DNA of 64,000 nt from Rhizomys pruinosus (GCA_009823505.1 VZQC01006609.1:920381-984380), one strand, 5' to 3'; counted from the stretch's first letter, positions 11,190 to 22,349 are shown. The notes: generated by a model from the sequence alone, not told the origin. Made by a program: numbers and translations.

Positions 11190-11345
11190 GTCGGATGAGC
11201 GGGCTTTAGGACCCTGCGGAACCACCCATCCCCTGGCCTGGCTCCAGGGCCCGGTGCCCAGTGCCCTGTGCAGCGCACCTCCCACTCACTACTCCGGGCA
11301 CTCCAGCGCCGGACTCGAACTCGATGGACTGCGTGGAGCCGCCCT
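11190..11345. promoter_or_regulatory. Local CpG cluster
   Basis: About 12 CpG dinucleotides in some 155 bp, in surroundings that are nearly CpG-free, and not part of a SINE. It could be a small unmethylated regulatory element, or a missed promoter or first exon. No TATA box or splice donor settles this. Confidence 0.25.
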
Positions 11346-11377
11346 GCAGAAAGAGCCCCCACTCCTACATAGGCAGC

Positions 11378-11475
11378 TGTCTGGTTACGTTTTTGTCACT
11401 GTGATCGACCAAACACTAGACTGAAAAACTTAAAAGAGGAAGAAGGGTTTATTCAGAGGATTTGGCCCTGCACAC
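11378..11475 (-). mobile_element. ERVL-type LTR fragment
   Basis: The words ctgtctggttacgtttttgt and gaagaagggtttattcagag match the antisense 3' part of the LTR family found at 48272-48679. The rest of the LTR is missing. Confidence 0.5.
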
Positions 11476-11479
11476 TTGG

Positions 11480-12405
11480 GGAGAACGCCTGGCAGCAGGA
11501 GTGTGCGGAGCAGCTTAGTCTTCACTTCTTGGTGGCCAGGAAATAGAGAAGAAAGGAATACAGGAAGAGGCCAGGGTGAGAGCTAGCCCTCAGGGAACAG
11601 CCCCCACCTCTTCCTTTTCACCTGTTCTCAGCAATGTCACCGTCTTAGGAGTCTGTGAAGAGAAGAACCCAGTGATGAAGACACAGTCCCCTGCGCTTGT
11701 GACCCCTCCGCACATCTCTAGCGTGGCCTGGGGCCCAGCTCTGTCCAAGCCCGGCCAGCTGCCTGCCTAGCATTGTGACTTGATCATCCCCAGCTGGGGT
11801 CCAGCTCCCCAGACCCCTCCTGCTTGTTGGCCCTCGCCTCACAGGAGCTCCGCCACAGCCTGTCCTGTCCTGGGTGGAGGAATACCACCCTCCAAATGCT
11901 TGGGTTGGACCCATGATGCCCCTCTCTTCATAGCAGAGCCCTGAGCGCTCCAGCAGGAAGCCCTCTCTGCTCTTGCTTGGGAAAGGCCCACAGTCTGCCA
12001 GATGCCATGCCTGTCCCCTGCTGGGCACCTGCATTAGCTCTGGCCTGCATGACTGGTTTCCTCTACGCCAGCCTGTCGGCTTCCATCTGATCCTTACGCC
12101 TGTGCACATCTTCCACTTGGTAGCGTTGGTGCTGTTTTCAAAGCTAAGCCACTCTCATCCTTTGTTTACTCACAGCCAGCACTCCTGGAGGTGTCCACGA
12201 TGGCTCTGTTACCCCCCCCCCCACATCTCCTGTATGCTCCCCACTGGGTACCCACTGGACCCTCATTTCTTAGACCAAGCACATTGGTACCTGAGGACTT
12301 GACTGTGCCTGAATGCTTTCCCCTCAGATATCCACCTCTCCTGTCTTCCACTTCTCCATGCATCCATGTCCCAGCGACCCTCAGCACATCCTTAACCTGC
12401 TCTTT
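11480..12405. other. Unique sequence, no gene seen
   Basis: GC-rich and unique. Long frames on both strands lack recognisable domains. Confidence 0.4.
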
Positions 12406-12407
12406 CT

Positions 12408-12462
12408 TTCCTCCTCTTCCTCCTCCTCCTCCTCCTCCTCCTCCTCCTCCTCCTCCTCCCTC
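12408..12462. repeat. (TCC)n microsatellite
   Basis: About 17 TCC units, a mirror-symmetric polypyrimidine tract. A short MIR/L2-like phrase (cagtgcctggcacacagta) follows at 12555. Confidence 0.95.
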
Positions 12463-12679
12463 CTGACAGTCACCTTGGCTCATCTCTCCCATAGAGCACC
12501 AGTTTCTCCTAGCCAGAGTCCGCACTTGTTCTCTTCTGTATCCAAGTCTGACACAGTGCCTGGCACACAGTACGTCACTGCAGGACAGACATGCACAGTG
12601 CCCTCAGACCTGGCTTACTCTAGAAGTCTCTGCCTGAATCTCCCTAGCTCCTTGGGTTTGCTGTATGGAGCAGTGCTTT

Positions 12680-13008
12680 CTGTATGGGGGTGACTCCTCT
12701 GTGGGTACTGTAACTGTTCTGTATGGGGGTGACTCTGTGGGTATTGTAACTGTTCTGTATGGGGGTGACTCTGTGGGTACTATAACTGTTCTGTATGGGG
12801 GTGACTCTGTGGGTACTGTAACTGTTCTGTATGGGGGTGACTCTGTGGGTACTGTAACTGTTCTGTATGGGGGTGACTCTGTGGGTACTGTAACTGTTCT
12901 ATATGGGGGTGAATCTGTGGGTACTGTAACTGTTCTGTATGGGGGTGACTCTGTGGGTACTGTAACTGTTCTGTATGGGGGTGACTCTGTGGGTACTGTA
13001 ACCATTCT
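12680..13008. repeat. 36-bp minisatellite, about 9 copies
   Basis: Tandem units beginning ctgtatgggggtgactctgt. The copies are nearly identical. The first is 39 bp because of a CCT insertion, and one has ATATGG and GAATCT variants. The 36-bp period keeps frames open on both strands (about 130 codons each), which explains the 12-residue repeat peptides there. Confidence 0.95.
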
Positions 13009-13009
13009 A

Positions 13010-14750
13010 TCTCTCAGAGCTTGCCTGGCCTCCCTCAGTCAGTGCCTGTGAGGTCGGCCATCTTTCCAGGATGATGACAGGAAGTGGGCCAGTGAGGGCA
13101 GGCTTGCTTACTTAAGTCAGGATGTGCAGTCAGTCAGCCCCTGATCCTGGCTGAGACAAAGGTGCTCACCTCTGGGGGATGGTGCAGGGATGTGGGATGG
13201 GTGGGGAGGGGAGGCATGGTCACAGCTGGTTGGGCACACATCTCAAGGGTCAGTGCCTGAGACGCCAGCAGACGGGGAGGGGAGGCAGAGCAGGACCCCA
13301 TGGCCAGCCCAGCCGAGACCTTCCTCCTGGCCTCCCTGCTGGCCCTGACTTTGGGATGTCGGCGTTCTCATCCAAGTCCACCTCACTGGCCTGTCCCAGT
13401 GGATGCAGAACCTTGTACAGGTCCTTCCGTTATCCCCCAGGGCACATGTGAGCTCAGCACAGCTGGGGACAGAGGCTGGGAGTGACCTTGCTGGCCATCA
13501 GACTGGAGTTTGACTCCAGACCTGATCACCTTTGAACTGGTATTTATTACCAAGATATGTAACCTCTCTGAGCCCAGAATATAGAGTGCCAGGCATACAA
13601 CACACACCAAACAAACATCAGCATCATCAATATGGGAATCTGAGCAGCTCCCCTCGGACCCCCTCTCTGCTCACGGCCCTAGGCAGTGGCAGTCTATACC
13701 TCTTCTCTGACACCTCACACATGTCTGCAGCTATTCTCTGGCCCCTGTTTGCTCACAGGGCTTGGTTCAAGGTTGGCAGGGGCAGAGGCACTGAGAACTG
13801 GCGGCCAGATGGTCTTGGAGCCTGGCTGTGTGTCTCTTTGGCAGTAGGGATACTTGAGAGGTTTCTGTAACGTTTCCTGTGTATGTGAGCGGTCTCTGAG
13901 CCAGGCACCTGGAAGATTTGGGGGACAGCCACTGTGACACTATGCGTATAGCTTTCCGGCAGGTCATAGGCCTAGGCAAGAACCCCAGCATGGAAGGTGT
14001 ATCTGTTTCCTGATCCTGTAGGGAGAATTGAGGGGTGCCTAGGCCAAATCCCAGTGTGGGAACTGACAGCCTACAGTGGAGGAAGCCACCGGCCTAGGCT
14101 GGGTGGGAGTGGGGAGGGACAGGAAGCTGGGGAACAGCTGTAGCTCAGGGCACTGCAAGGTTAGGCTCTCTGGGGGGGGGGGCCCTGCCACTTTGCAGCA
14201 GGCAAAGGCGATGCCTATTAAGATCTAAGCTGGACTCTCAGCCTCTGCACACTGCCTGTGGCCTCTCTGATCTGCTGGTCTCGTATTCCTTTCCACTGCC
14301 AAAGGGTCAGAGGAAGAACAAGATCTGAGACCCCAGGGACAGCCCAGGACCAGGATGGACCAGTTCTGGCTCAGCCACTTGGCTTTACCTCTTGGAAGTT
14401 GTACCATGCATGGATGGGGTCTGGTCCATCACCTCCCGCTAGGGATGGAGGGCGGAGAATGGAGTGACTGTTCTCCCTCATGCCTGGATGTGGCCTGCAA
14501 AGTGGGGGTTTATGAGGGGCCTGGATGGCCTCTGAAAAGAAGGGGATGGGCAGGCATTTACAGTGAAAGGTTGGGGCCCAGAGTGCTGAAGTAACCCTGA
14601 GCTGGCCCTGCAGGAAAAAGGAGGCATCCAGGAAGGCATGCGAGCTGCGCAGGATGCTCCCACGGGGCAGGTTCTTCCCCGGGAGTGTCTACTCTATGGA
14701 GCTGAGCACAGTGTGTGCTGCTCTGGGGATGGGTGGCCCTTTCATATGTA
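13010..14750. other. Mostly unique sequence
   Basis: A MIR-like trace lies at about 13540-13600. A short frame at 13300 with a signal-peptide-like start is discussed as a finding. Otherwise no gene was recognised. Confidence 0.4.
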
Positions 14751-14751
14751 A

Positions 14752-14878
14752 GGAACCCAGCTGGCGTGGTGGTACACACCTGTCAACTAACTCAGCCCTG
14801 GGGAGGTAGAGACAGGATTATGAGTTCGAGACCAGTCAGGCTATTGAGCAAGACTGCCTCAAAGGAACAACACAAAAC
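14752..14878 (+). mobile_element. B1-like SINE
   Basis: B1 order: cagctggcgtggtggtacac, gggaggtagagacaggatta, gagttcgagaccagtcaggc, with a short A-rich tail. Diverged. Confidence 0.75.
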
Positions 14879-14880
14879 AG

Positions 14881-15433
14881 GGCTGGGGAGATGGCTCAGC
14901 ATTTGCCATGCAAGCACGAGGCTCTGAGTTTGGATCCCTGGCATCCATGTCAGGGCTGGGTCTGGCGTTATGCATCTGCAATCCTTGCACTGGAGGGTGG
15001 GTGGGGAAGGAAAGGGAGAATCCTGGCAGCTGTTGGCCAGTCAGCCTAGCCAACACAGTGAGCTCCAGTTTTAGTGAGAGACCCTGCTTGTCTCAAAAGA
15101 TAAAGTGCAACTGGAGAGATGGCTCAGCGGTTAGAGCACTGGTTGCTCTTGCAGAGGACCTGGGTTAGAGTCCCAGCACTAGCATGGTGGCTTGCAACTG
15201 TCTATAACTCCTGTTCCAGGAGAATCCAATGCCCTCTTCTGACCCCTGTGGATATTGCATGACACAGGTGCATTTACACACATGCAGACAATACATTCAC
15301 ACAGATAAAAAAATAAATAAAATATTTGTAAAAGATAAAGTGGAGAGCATTTAAGAAAGACACCTGATTTTGACCTCTGGCCTCCATGTGTGCGCACATG
15401 GGTGAGTACACGTGCACGCACACACATATACCA
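14881..15433 (+). mobile_element. B4 SINE split by a nested B2
   Basis: The B4 head and body (14881-15107: ggctggggagatggctcagc to agtgagagaccctgcttgtc) resume at 15343 (gagagcattt... gacctctggcctccatgtgt). A plus-strand B2 occupies 15108-15329. The 13-bp target-site duplication AAAAGATAAAGTG is at 15095-15107 and 15330-15342, so the B2 is the younger insertion. Confidence 0.9.
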
Positions 15434-15434
15434 A

Positions 15435-16350
15435 CTTAAAAACACACAAAACAAACAAAGAAGAAAACACACGGAAAGGCCCTGGCTGTGGTGGGGTCTT
15501 TTAATGAACGATCCTTCTCTTCCTTCCTCCTTGCCTGCTCCAGGCACAAACTTCCTGCAGCTCCCAGAAGCATGGCGTGCATTCCCCAGCTATTTCTGGG
15601 TGATGTTTCTAGCAGATGTTTAATTCTCATAACATCTGGTTTGTCGAGGCAGAGGGCTGGAGATCCTTTTTTTCCTAAAGACACTCACTCACCACGAGGT
15701 GTCAGATTGTCACTTAATTGCTCTGTGCCTCGGTTTCTCCAACATGTAAATCAGGGATAATGTGTGCGATGCTGGCTGGAGTCTTTGTGGGATCTGATAG
15801 GATAACGTCATATAACAGATGGAAAGTGGTTCATACATTTAGAAAAAGACATCTCGCTCATCCTCACTGGTAGTTAGGGAAATGCAAATGAAGGCAACTA
15901 TGGTGTGCCGTTTTTCACAGGCCCGATTGGCAGCCATTTAAAAGAGAGATTGTTTGCAGGTGGGCACCTGGTCCCTGCCACACACCAAGGGAGAGGGGAC
16001 CATGGATTGCAGCCACCATTCCCAGAAGGTAATATAGTGACATCTAATGAAAGCTAACATACATGCTTAGGGTTTATATTTAATTTACCCTGCAGTGTCC
16101 AGGCTGGGGGACCAAACTGAAGAGCCAGGTCATGACACAGTCACACAGAGTGGACCTAGCCACTGAAGCTTCCCTCTAGTGACAGGAATCTGTTCTATCA
16201 GAAGGGGCAGACAGCTCTCTTTATTATGGGATAACCGTACCACAAACTATTTTTACTTCCTAAACAAAAGGAAGCAGTTCTAAGTCATATGGACCTGGAA
16301 AGTCATCTGTGAATGTCGGGACATGAGAAAAATGAATAAATTAAAACATT
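15435..16350. other. Mostly unique sequence
   Basis: A plus-strand MIR remnant lies at about 15700-15820 (ctctgtgcctcggtttctcc). No exon is seen. Confidence 0.4.
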
Positions 16351-16354
16351 TTTG

Positions 16355-16560
16355 GATTTGTTTTTAATAATGTATATGTAAGCTGGTCTGTCTGTGAGCA
16401 CGGGCTTATGAGTGCAAGGTGCCTGGAGGCCCGAAGAGGGCGTCTGATCCTCTGGAGCTGGAGTTACAGGTGGTTGCCAGCTGTACGGTATGGGCGTTAG
16501 GACCTGAACTCAGTCCTCTACAAGAGCAGTGTGTGCTCTTAACTGCTGCGCCATCCCTCA
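16355..16560 (-). mobile_element. B2-family SINE, old
   Basis: Antisense B2 with ggagctggagttacaggtgg and gctcttaactgctgcgccat. Its 5' end abuts the ID-type tandem array. Confidence 0.8.
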
Positions 16561-16561
16561 G

Positions 16562-16902
16562 TAGAGCTGGAGATGGAACCCAGGCCTTAACATATGCTAG
16601 GCAGGTGTTTCACCACTGAACCACACCTCTAGTCTCTCACTGAAGAATTCTAGTCAGGCTCTTTATTCCTGAGCCACGCCCCTAGCTCTTCACTGGCAGA
16701 CTCTAAGCCAGGGCTCTGCCACTGAGTCACATACCCAGCCCCTCACTGTATTCTAGGCAGGTATTCTACCATTAAACCATGCCCATAACCCCTTATTAGG
16801 GGATTTTAGACAGGTGCTCTATAACTAAGACATACCTGCCCTCAGCCCCTCACTGGGGGATTCTAGGAAAACCCTCTACCACTGAGCTCTGCCCCAAACC
16901 TG
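16562..16902 (-). repeat. Tandem array of about 6 ID-type (tRNA-Ala-like) units
   Basis: Units of about 50-57 bp, each with a version of cactgggggattctaggcag, gctctaccactgagccac and a CCCAGCC-type end. The units are diverged from one another, so the array is old. Confidence 0.8.
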
Positions 16903-18370
16903 CATATTACTTGTAGTGGAGGGGGCCATGGAGAGCAATGGCAGCCATAGGGGTTCAGGCAGGTGCATGGAGGAGACACACTGGGGTACAGAGAGAGGCC
17001 TGCTAGGAAGCCTGCCATGCCAGCATCCATTCTTCCTGTTGGATGGTTCATGCTTGGCTTACAAAGGAGTTATAAGCCAATTAGCTACTTAGAAATTAAA
17101 TTACCTGTCAATATTTAAATGTCAAATTCACATAAAATCCCAATTTCCAGATTTTTTTAAAACTAAAACAAATGTGAAGCTCTGACCACATTGGGCTTTG
17201 GGTCCCCCCTTGGTTGAATCACTAGAAGCTGCCACCTTTGGATGGAGCATGTGACCTTCACGTGGCCGAACCCCCCATGAGCCCACCCAGCAGCTCTCTC
17301 CTCTCTATTCCCTACTCATTCTGTAAGCATTTCAGCTCATGAGCCCTGCAGTGGGCTGTAAGCGCTTGAACGCTCACAGGAGGATGTGGGGGAGGGTACC
17401 ATTCATAGCAAAATGTGGCCTAGGTATGCCTGTTCGTCATGTGCCGTTGCATATCCTTGTAATGTCTGTGGGCATCCCCTCGCTGCTCAGGATGTGGACT
17501 GAGAGAGACTGTCCCTTCTAGGTCTGAGTTGACAGGCTGAGTTCTCCACATTTCTTAGCCCAAGATCTTGGCAGAGATGGGGAAGTCTCTCTACAAAGTG
17601 CTCAATTCCATTCACCTGCCATCCCTCCTGGTCCGTCATTGGTAGAGGACATGGCAAGTCTACTTGTCTCCTGATATGACCCCACAGCCTGGTGGGAGTC
17701 TCTGAGCTAGGTGTCGTATGGCCACTGGCTGCCTCATGAACCACAGATGGGGGATTGCCTCTGTGCAAGGTGTCTACTAGGCACTCACTGAAGAACGATG
17801 GGTGCCTGCCCGGGGTACCAGTCTGACTTTGTGGAGAGATGCGTGCATGCTGGATCTGGAGATCTCCCCCTGAGCTGCTGACATGAAGGGACCTCTCAGC
17901 CTTGCTGTGGTGGGCGGGAAGGAGTGGCCCACTCCACTCTCAGGGATAGGAGATGGCCTTACTGAGCCTCTGTCTGCAAGGCCTGCATCTTTCCAGAGTT
18001 CAGCTTTAGGCTCCCACAGGGGCTTGTTGTGGGTCCTGGGCGGGCGACTTCCTCTCTCTCTCTGTGCCTCTTCGGACACCATGACCTGTTGTTTTCTTGC
18101 ACCTCAGCATTATGGGATAATATGGTAGATGTAGGAAGTTGGAACGGGGATGTTGGTGGGGGCTGGGTAGCGTCTTGGACTTGCCCAACCCTATCTTTCT
18201 GGTTAGCATTATCCTTGGCTCCGTCCTTAGGCTGTGCTGTTCTAAGGGACATGGGCTCAGAGGATGAGAGGCAGCAGCGCATTTGGAACCACCAAGCCCG
18301 TCAGGGCACAGCCCAGGGGCTCCCGAGGCCCTGCAGTATACTCAGGCTGGACCCTGCCCCCCAATGGAGT
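16903..18370. other. Unique sequence upstream of CDH23 exon 2
   Basis: A short AT-rich stretch lies at 17050-17180. No exon or clear repeat was recognised. Confidence 0.4.
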
Positions 18371-18389
18371 GGCCCCCCAAATTACCATA

Positions 18390-18459
18390 CCAAAAAAAAA
18401 AAAAAAAGGGAAAAAGGGATACAAGAAATAAAAAAAAAAACAAATAATAATTTGTTTCC
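18390..18459. repeat. A-rich tract next to exon 2 acceptor
   Basis: Runs of 16 and 13 or more adenines separated by GGGAAAAAGGGATACAAG occupy the place where a branch point and pyrimidine tract would normally lie. Only TTTGTTTCC separates it from the AG. Confidence 0.9.
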
Positions 18460-18461
18460 AG

Positions 18462-18533
18462 GAGTCATGAGGTGTCTCGCTGCCCCTCGCTGTGCCTTGC
18501 TGTGGCTGGCCCTGCTGGTGTCTGGGTCCTGGG
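18462..18533 (+). CDS. CDH23: CDH23 exon 2: start codon and signal peptide
   Basis: First coding exon of cadherin-23, the giant atypical cadherin that forms the upper part of hair-cell tip links and is also present in photoreceptors. An acceptor AG at 18460-18461 is followed by a 5-nt leader and ATG at 18467. The reading frame gives a short polar N-terminus (MRCLAAPRCA), a hydrophobic core (LLWLALLV) and a small-residue end (SGSWG), a typical cleavable signal peptide of 23 residues when the last, split Gly codon is completed by the next exon. The donor is G|GTAAGT at 18534. Coding length is 67 nt, so the intron is phase 1. Identity rests on the join to exon 3, which reads GQVNRLPFF, the known mature start of CDH23. 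The signal peptide alone would not identify the gene. The acceptor is unusual: its pyrimidine tract is only about 10 nt and lies directly after an A-rich run. Confidence 0.9.
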
Positions 18534-18855
18534 GTAAGTCAGTCCTCCCTCCCTCCCTCTGCCAACACCAACCAGTGCCTGGAGGCCAGGATGGAAGTTG
18601 CTCAGGCCATAGGCCTGATTTTGCGCTCTGGGACCCCAGAGACCATGTTCTGTCACATGACTGAAGATATATTTCCCTCTCTAAGCCTTGGTTGTCTCCT
18701 GCAGCTCGCTTAAGGCTGAAAATACCAGCTGTCCCGAGGGTCCAGAACCCGTGGGGCCATGGGAGGATCTTAAGAAATACTTACCTTCTGCGGTCTGTGA
18801 CTATGAACTGTCCTTCTCCAGGATTACAGGGACTGGCCACAGTTCTATTCAGTTT

Positions 18856-19089
18856 CATAGCTTTTTAAAAAAATATTTTATTTGTATTTTACGTGTATGG
18901 CTGCATGGGTGTAAATTGCACCCATGTCATGCAATGCCTGTGGAGGTCGGAAGAGGATATTGAATCCACTGGAACTGGAGTTACAGATGGGGTGTTTGCT
19001 GCCATGTGGGTCCTGGGAATCGAACCCAGGTCCTCTGCAAGAGCATCAGTGCTCTTAACTGCTGAGCCATCTCTCCAGCCCCATAGCTT
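18856..19089 (-). mobile_element. B2 SINE with 8-bp TSD
   Basis: Full-length antisense B2 at 18864-19081 without the 17-bp duplication. CATAGCTT flanks it at 18856-18863 and 19082-19089. A T run follows at about 19100-19118. Confidence 0.9.
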
Positions 19090-19124
19090 CCTTGCTTGCT
19101 TTTTTTTTTTTTTTTTTAAAGCAC

Positions 19125-21780
19125 CTACTCGCTGATGCTATGTGCATAGTGTGCCGCCTGGGAGGAAGGTGTAGACTCACATGAAAAGGGCTCAGAATTT
19201 AGCAGGAGAAGAAGATGCAGAGTTGATCACAACATACAGTACACCATGAGGTGGGCTCACAGGGCCACCCCCGGCTCCAGAGAAGCCCCTCTATGGGTGG
19301 GAAGCAAACAGAAAGCTGCTGATCTGGGTTTTGAAGACTGAGAAGTCTTTTAGAAGAGGGGGAGAGAACATGTCCTGGGGTGGGGAAGCCTGAGCACAGG
19401 GACGTCGTACTTGGGAGCTGTCCCTCCACCTGCCACTCATGCCCACTGAGGGGGCCTGGGCAACTCCTCTTCATTGCCCTTGGACAGAAGGTAGTGAGGA
19501 ATGAAAGGGCTGTTCTAGGCTACACTGAAGGAAGGCTGGGACCACAGGCATGCCAGGCACCGTCTCCTAGGGCTGCCGTGTCCCCGGAGAACAGCTGTGG
19601 GCACTGCCTGCCTGGCGACATAGGCAAGCACGTTCCTGTGGGACCCCCTCCCTGCTCCACTCCAGGGAGGGGTGGGACTCTGGAGGAAGCTGCTGCCTCA
19701 CACTCCCACTTGCTGAGCGTCACTAGCAGCCGGCCGGCCAGCAGCCAAGGCAGTCTCCTCTCCTTGCTTCTCTCCAGCCCCCCACCCCCACCCCCCACTG
19801 GCATGCTCCCATGGATGGGGAGCTCATTCCCAGCTTAGAACCGCAGCCTGGGCTCACAGCGTCTCTTGGCTTGTCCAGGAGATATGCCGGGGCCTGCAGA
19901 AGCCCCGGGCCCAGGGTCACCCAACACAGGGGCTATGGTCCTTCACGGGGGCTTTCATCGGATGATTACCCCCTGGCCTGCCCCATTCATGCCTCTGTAG
20001 ACTCTGTGTTTGCGAAATGACAGAAATAAGGACCCTGGTCTCTTCCTGTACAGGAACTCTGTGACCTTGGCCCTTGCTTGCTCTGTGCCACTTGCTCTCT
20101 GTTAAGAAGAGCTGCATGTGTAAAGCTGGAGCAAGTTCCTCATCCTAGCTTGCTCAGAGGGATGCCTGTCTCCCTTGAGCCTTTAGTGAAAGATTGTTCA
20201 GGTGTTTGGTGCATGTGCTGGCTTGTTGCTGGTGGGCTCCCGAGGGTAGGTTTCTGAATCCCCTTGGACTGGGCTTGCTTTATCTTTAGTTCAGGAGTGA
20301 CACAGGACTGTCCTTCACTTGTCAGAGTGATCCCATTAATTAATACGAACATCAAGCACTCCAAATAGCACACGGCACATGTTAGGTACGTGATGAACAC
20401 TTGCTTAATGTCCATTCCTTTGCTAGGAGCACTCATCTTTTTCTAGTAGAAGCAAAATGGGACACAGAAAACAGAGAAGCATGGCAAGTTGCTCAAGGCC
20501 ACCAAGTAAATTCCGTGGTAAAACGTGGGTGATCTGCCTGCGGGCTGCCTGGCTTTGCTGACCGACCGTATCTGTACTGCTCCCTTAGTGTGGCGGGTGG
20601 CTAGTGGCTGACCTTGGGGGATGATGGATGAGTGGTCTCCTATGTCCCTTGCTGCCCAACTTCCTGTGTTAGCTCTTCTCCTGTTTCCAAACCAGGCCAC
20701 ATGGTCCTTCCCTCCCTGGGGGACCTCGGAGCCCAGCTGAGTGTTCTCTCAAAGCGAGACAGGTTCTCCAGAGTGTCGCACCCCACCTCTCTGACACAGC
20801 CTCCTGTCCTCCCCTCTTCCTCCTGGCCCCAGTGGGCTCTCTTGCTGTCATTCTTGGGGAGGCAGGAGAAAGAACCTGAGTAAGCTTGCCCTGCCCCCTT
20901 CTGCCTGGTGTCCTGCAGCTAGGTAGGGGGAACATCAGACATAGAGGTGGCCTGGCTTCTTCTTCTAGCTGATACAGTGTGTCAGTCTCCTGGAGCCGTA
21001 GGACAGCCCCCACATAGTGACTCCTGGCAGTAAGGGGTCCCTTAGAAGCAATGCCTGGAGCCCCCTCTCTGCTCCCTGTCTACTGCTCCTTCCTCATCCT
21101 GGGGTATGGCTTCAGGACTCTGATGCTCTCTGGATATGGGGCTCAGTGTAGAAATAACCCCCGTCACTGCTCAGAAGCCTGGGGGAAGGAGCCAGCTTGG
21201 ATTTAGACTGACCTGGTTCAAATCCAAGCTCTGCTGTTCACTCAGGGTCTCTAAGCCCAAAAAGGTCCCCTAGCCTGTGATTCCGGGTAAAGTCAGGCCT
21301 GGCCTTCCAGCCACTCTGATCTGAGGGAACAGTCCCACTCAACCATGAGGACATGTGGTTATTCAGAACAGGTCCCTCTGTGCTGCGTATCTCCTGTCCC
21401 TGCTTAACTTCATGTGTGGCCCTCTTTGCTGTGCCCACCCTTGAACACTGCATCCTCTCTGACCTCACCCTCTGCCTTCACTGTAGTGTTCTAATACAGG
21501 GTTCAGAAGACTGAACCCGACAACCCAAGTCCCTGTTTGTCCCGATGTGAGTGGGCACAAACTGATTGGGGGCAGGTGGTCGAAGACAGAGCAGTCAACA
21601 GTCCCGCAGGCCCACGCAGGAGAGCAGGTGGGACAGAGGGCAGCCTTGGACCCTGAAGCCAGGACCTCTTTCCCTCTCAGAAATAACCCACTGCACCCCC
21701 ACTTTCTGTGTCCACTCAAGTTACGCTTCGCTGGAGGCTTCCAGCCCTCACCACAGCGGGAACACAGCCTTGTACTTTGT
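19125..21780. other. Mostly unique intron 2 sequence
   Basis: MIR traces lie at 20335-20425 (cacatgttaggtacgtgatg), about 20450-20560 and 21200-21260. Nothing else was recognised. Confidence 0.4.
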
Positions 21781-21785
21781 AAGTG

Positions 21786-21860
21786 TTTTTTTTTTTTTTT
21801 TTTTTTTTAATTTCCGTATGTGTATGAATGTATTGTCTGCATGCAAGTCTGTGCCTTTTT
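21786..21860 (-). mobile_element. Poly-T plus 3' fragment of B2
   Basis: A run of about 24 T followed by only the antisense B2 tail region (cgtatgtgtatgaatgtatt, gcatgcaagtctgtgcc). This is a severely 5'-truncated insertion. Confidence 0.8.
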
Positions 21861-22025
21861 TAAAACCACCATTTCCTTGCTCTCTTCCTCACTATAAGGT
21901 ATTCCAGGCTCATCTCCTGTAGCCCCTGTGCTGGAACCAGTTGCTTCTCCAGCTCTGGTCCCACTGGTGGATGGTGAAGTGCATGCAGCAGTGGACAGAG
22001 TTCGAGAACAAGAGTGTATACGCAT

Positions 22026-22247
22026 GGGGCTGGAGAGATGGCTCAGCTGTTAGGAGTGCCGACCACTCTTGCAGAAGACCCGGGTTCAATTCCCAGCACC
22101 CACATAGCAGCTAAGAACCATCTTTAACTCCAGTTCCAGGGGAATCCGACACCCTCTTCTGACTTCTGAGGCATTGCATGATATGGGGTGCACCAACCTA
22201 CATGCAGACAGTACACTCGTACACATAAAAAAAATACATACATATGA
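22026..22247 (+). mobile_element. B2 SINE
   Basis: Full length: gggctggagagatggctcag, B box gggttcaattcc, ctccagttccaggggaatcc without the 17-bp duplication, then a short A tail. (CA)-rich DNA follows to about 22345. Confidence 0.9.
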
Positions 22248-22349
22248 ACATTTCACACACACACCTCCATCTTTGAGAACAAACATGTATGCATACATCC
22301 TGCACACACATATTTCCATTTTTTAGAACACATCCACACACACATCCAT

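Larger units (their letters stand above)
1..18461 (+). other. CDH23: CDH23 intron 1 (possibly with 5' flank and exon 1)
   Basis: Sequence upstream of the first coding exon. In CDH23 the first exon is non-coding and intron 1 is long, so most or all of this is probably intron 1. I could not locate exon 1: there is no strong CpG island, and the best CpG cluster is at 11190-11345. The left window edge lies inside a microsatellite. The stretch is about one third recognisable repeats, listed separately. The remainder shows no gene. Confidence 0.6.

Noticed and set aside
12680..13008. CRISPR array
   Set aside because: The 36-bp units are directly adjacent with no variable spacers, and the genome is mammalian.
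12604..13051. 12-residue repeat proteins encoded by the 36-bp minisatellite
   Set aside because: The open frames on both strands follow from a repeat length divisible by three. Nothing else supports coding.
18029..18664. 211-codon frame spanning CDH23 exon 2 as one uninterrupted protein
   Set aside because: It runs through the A-rich tract and past a perfect GTAAGT donor. Only the part from 18467 to 18533 is explained by CDH23.
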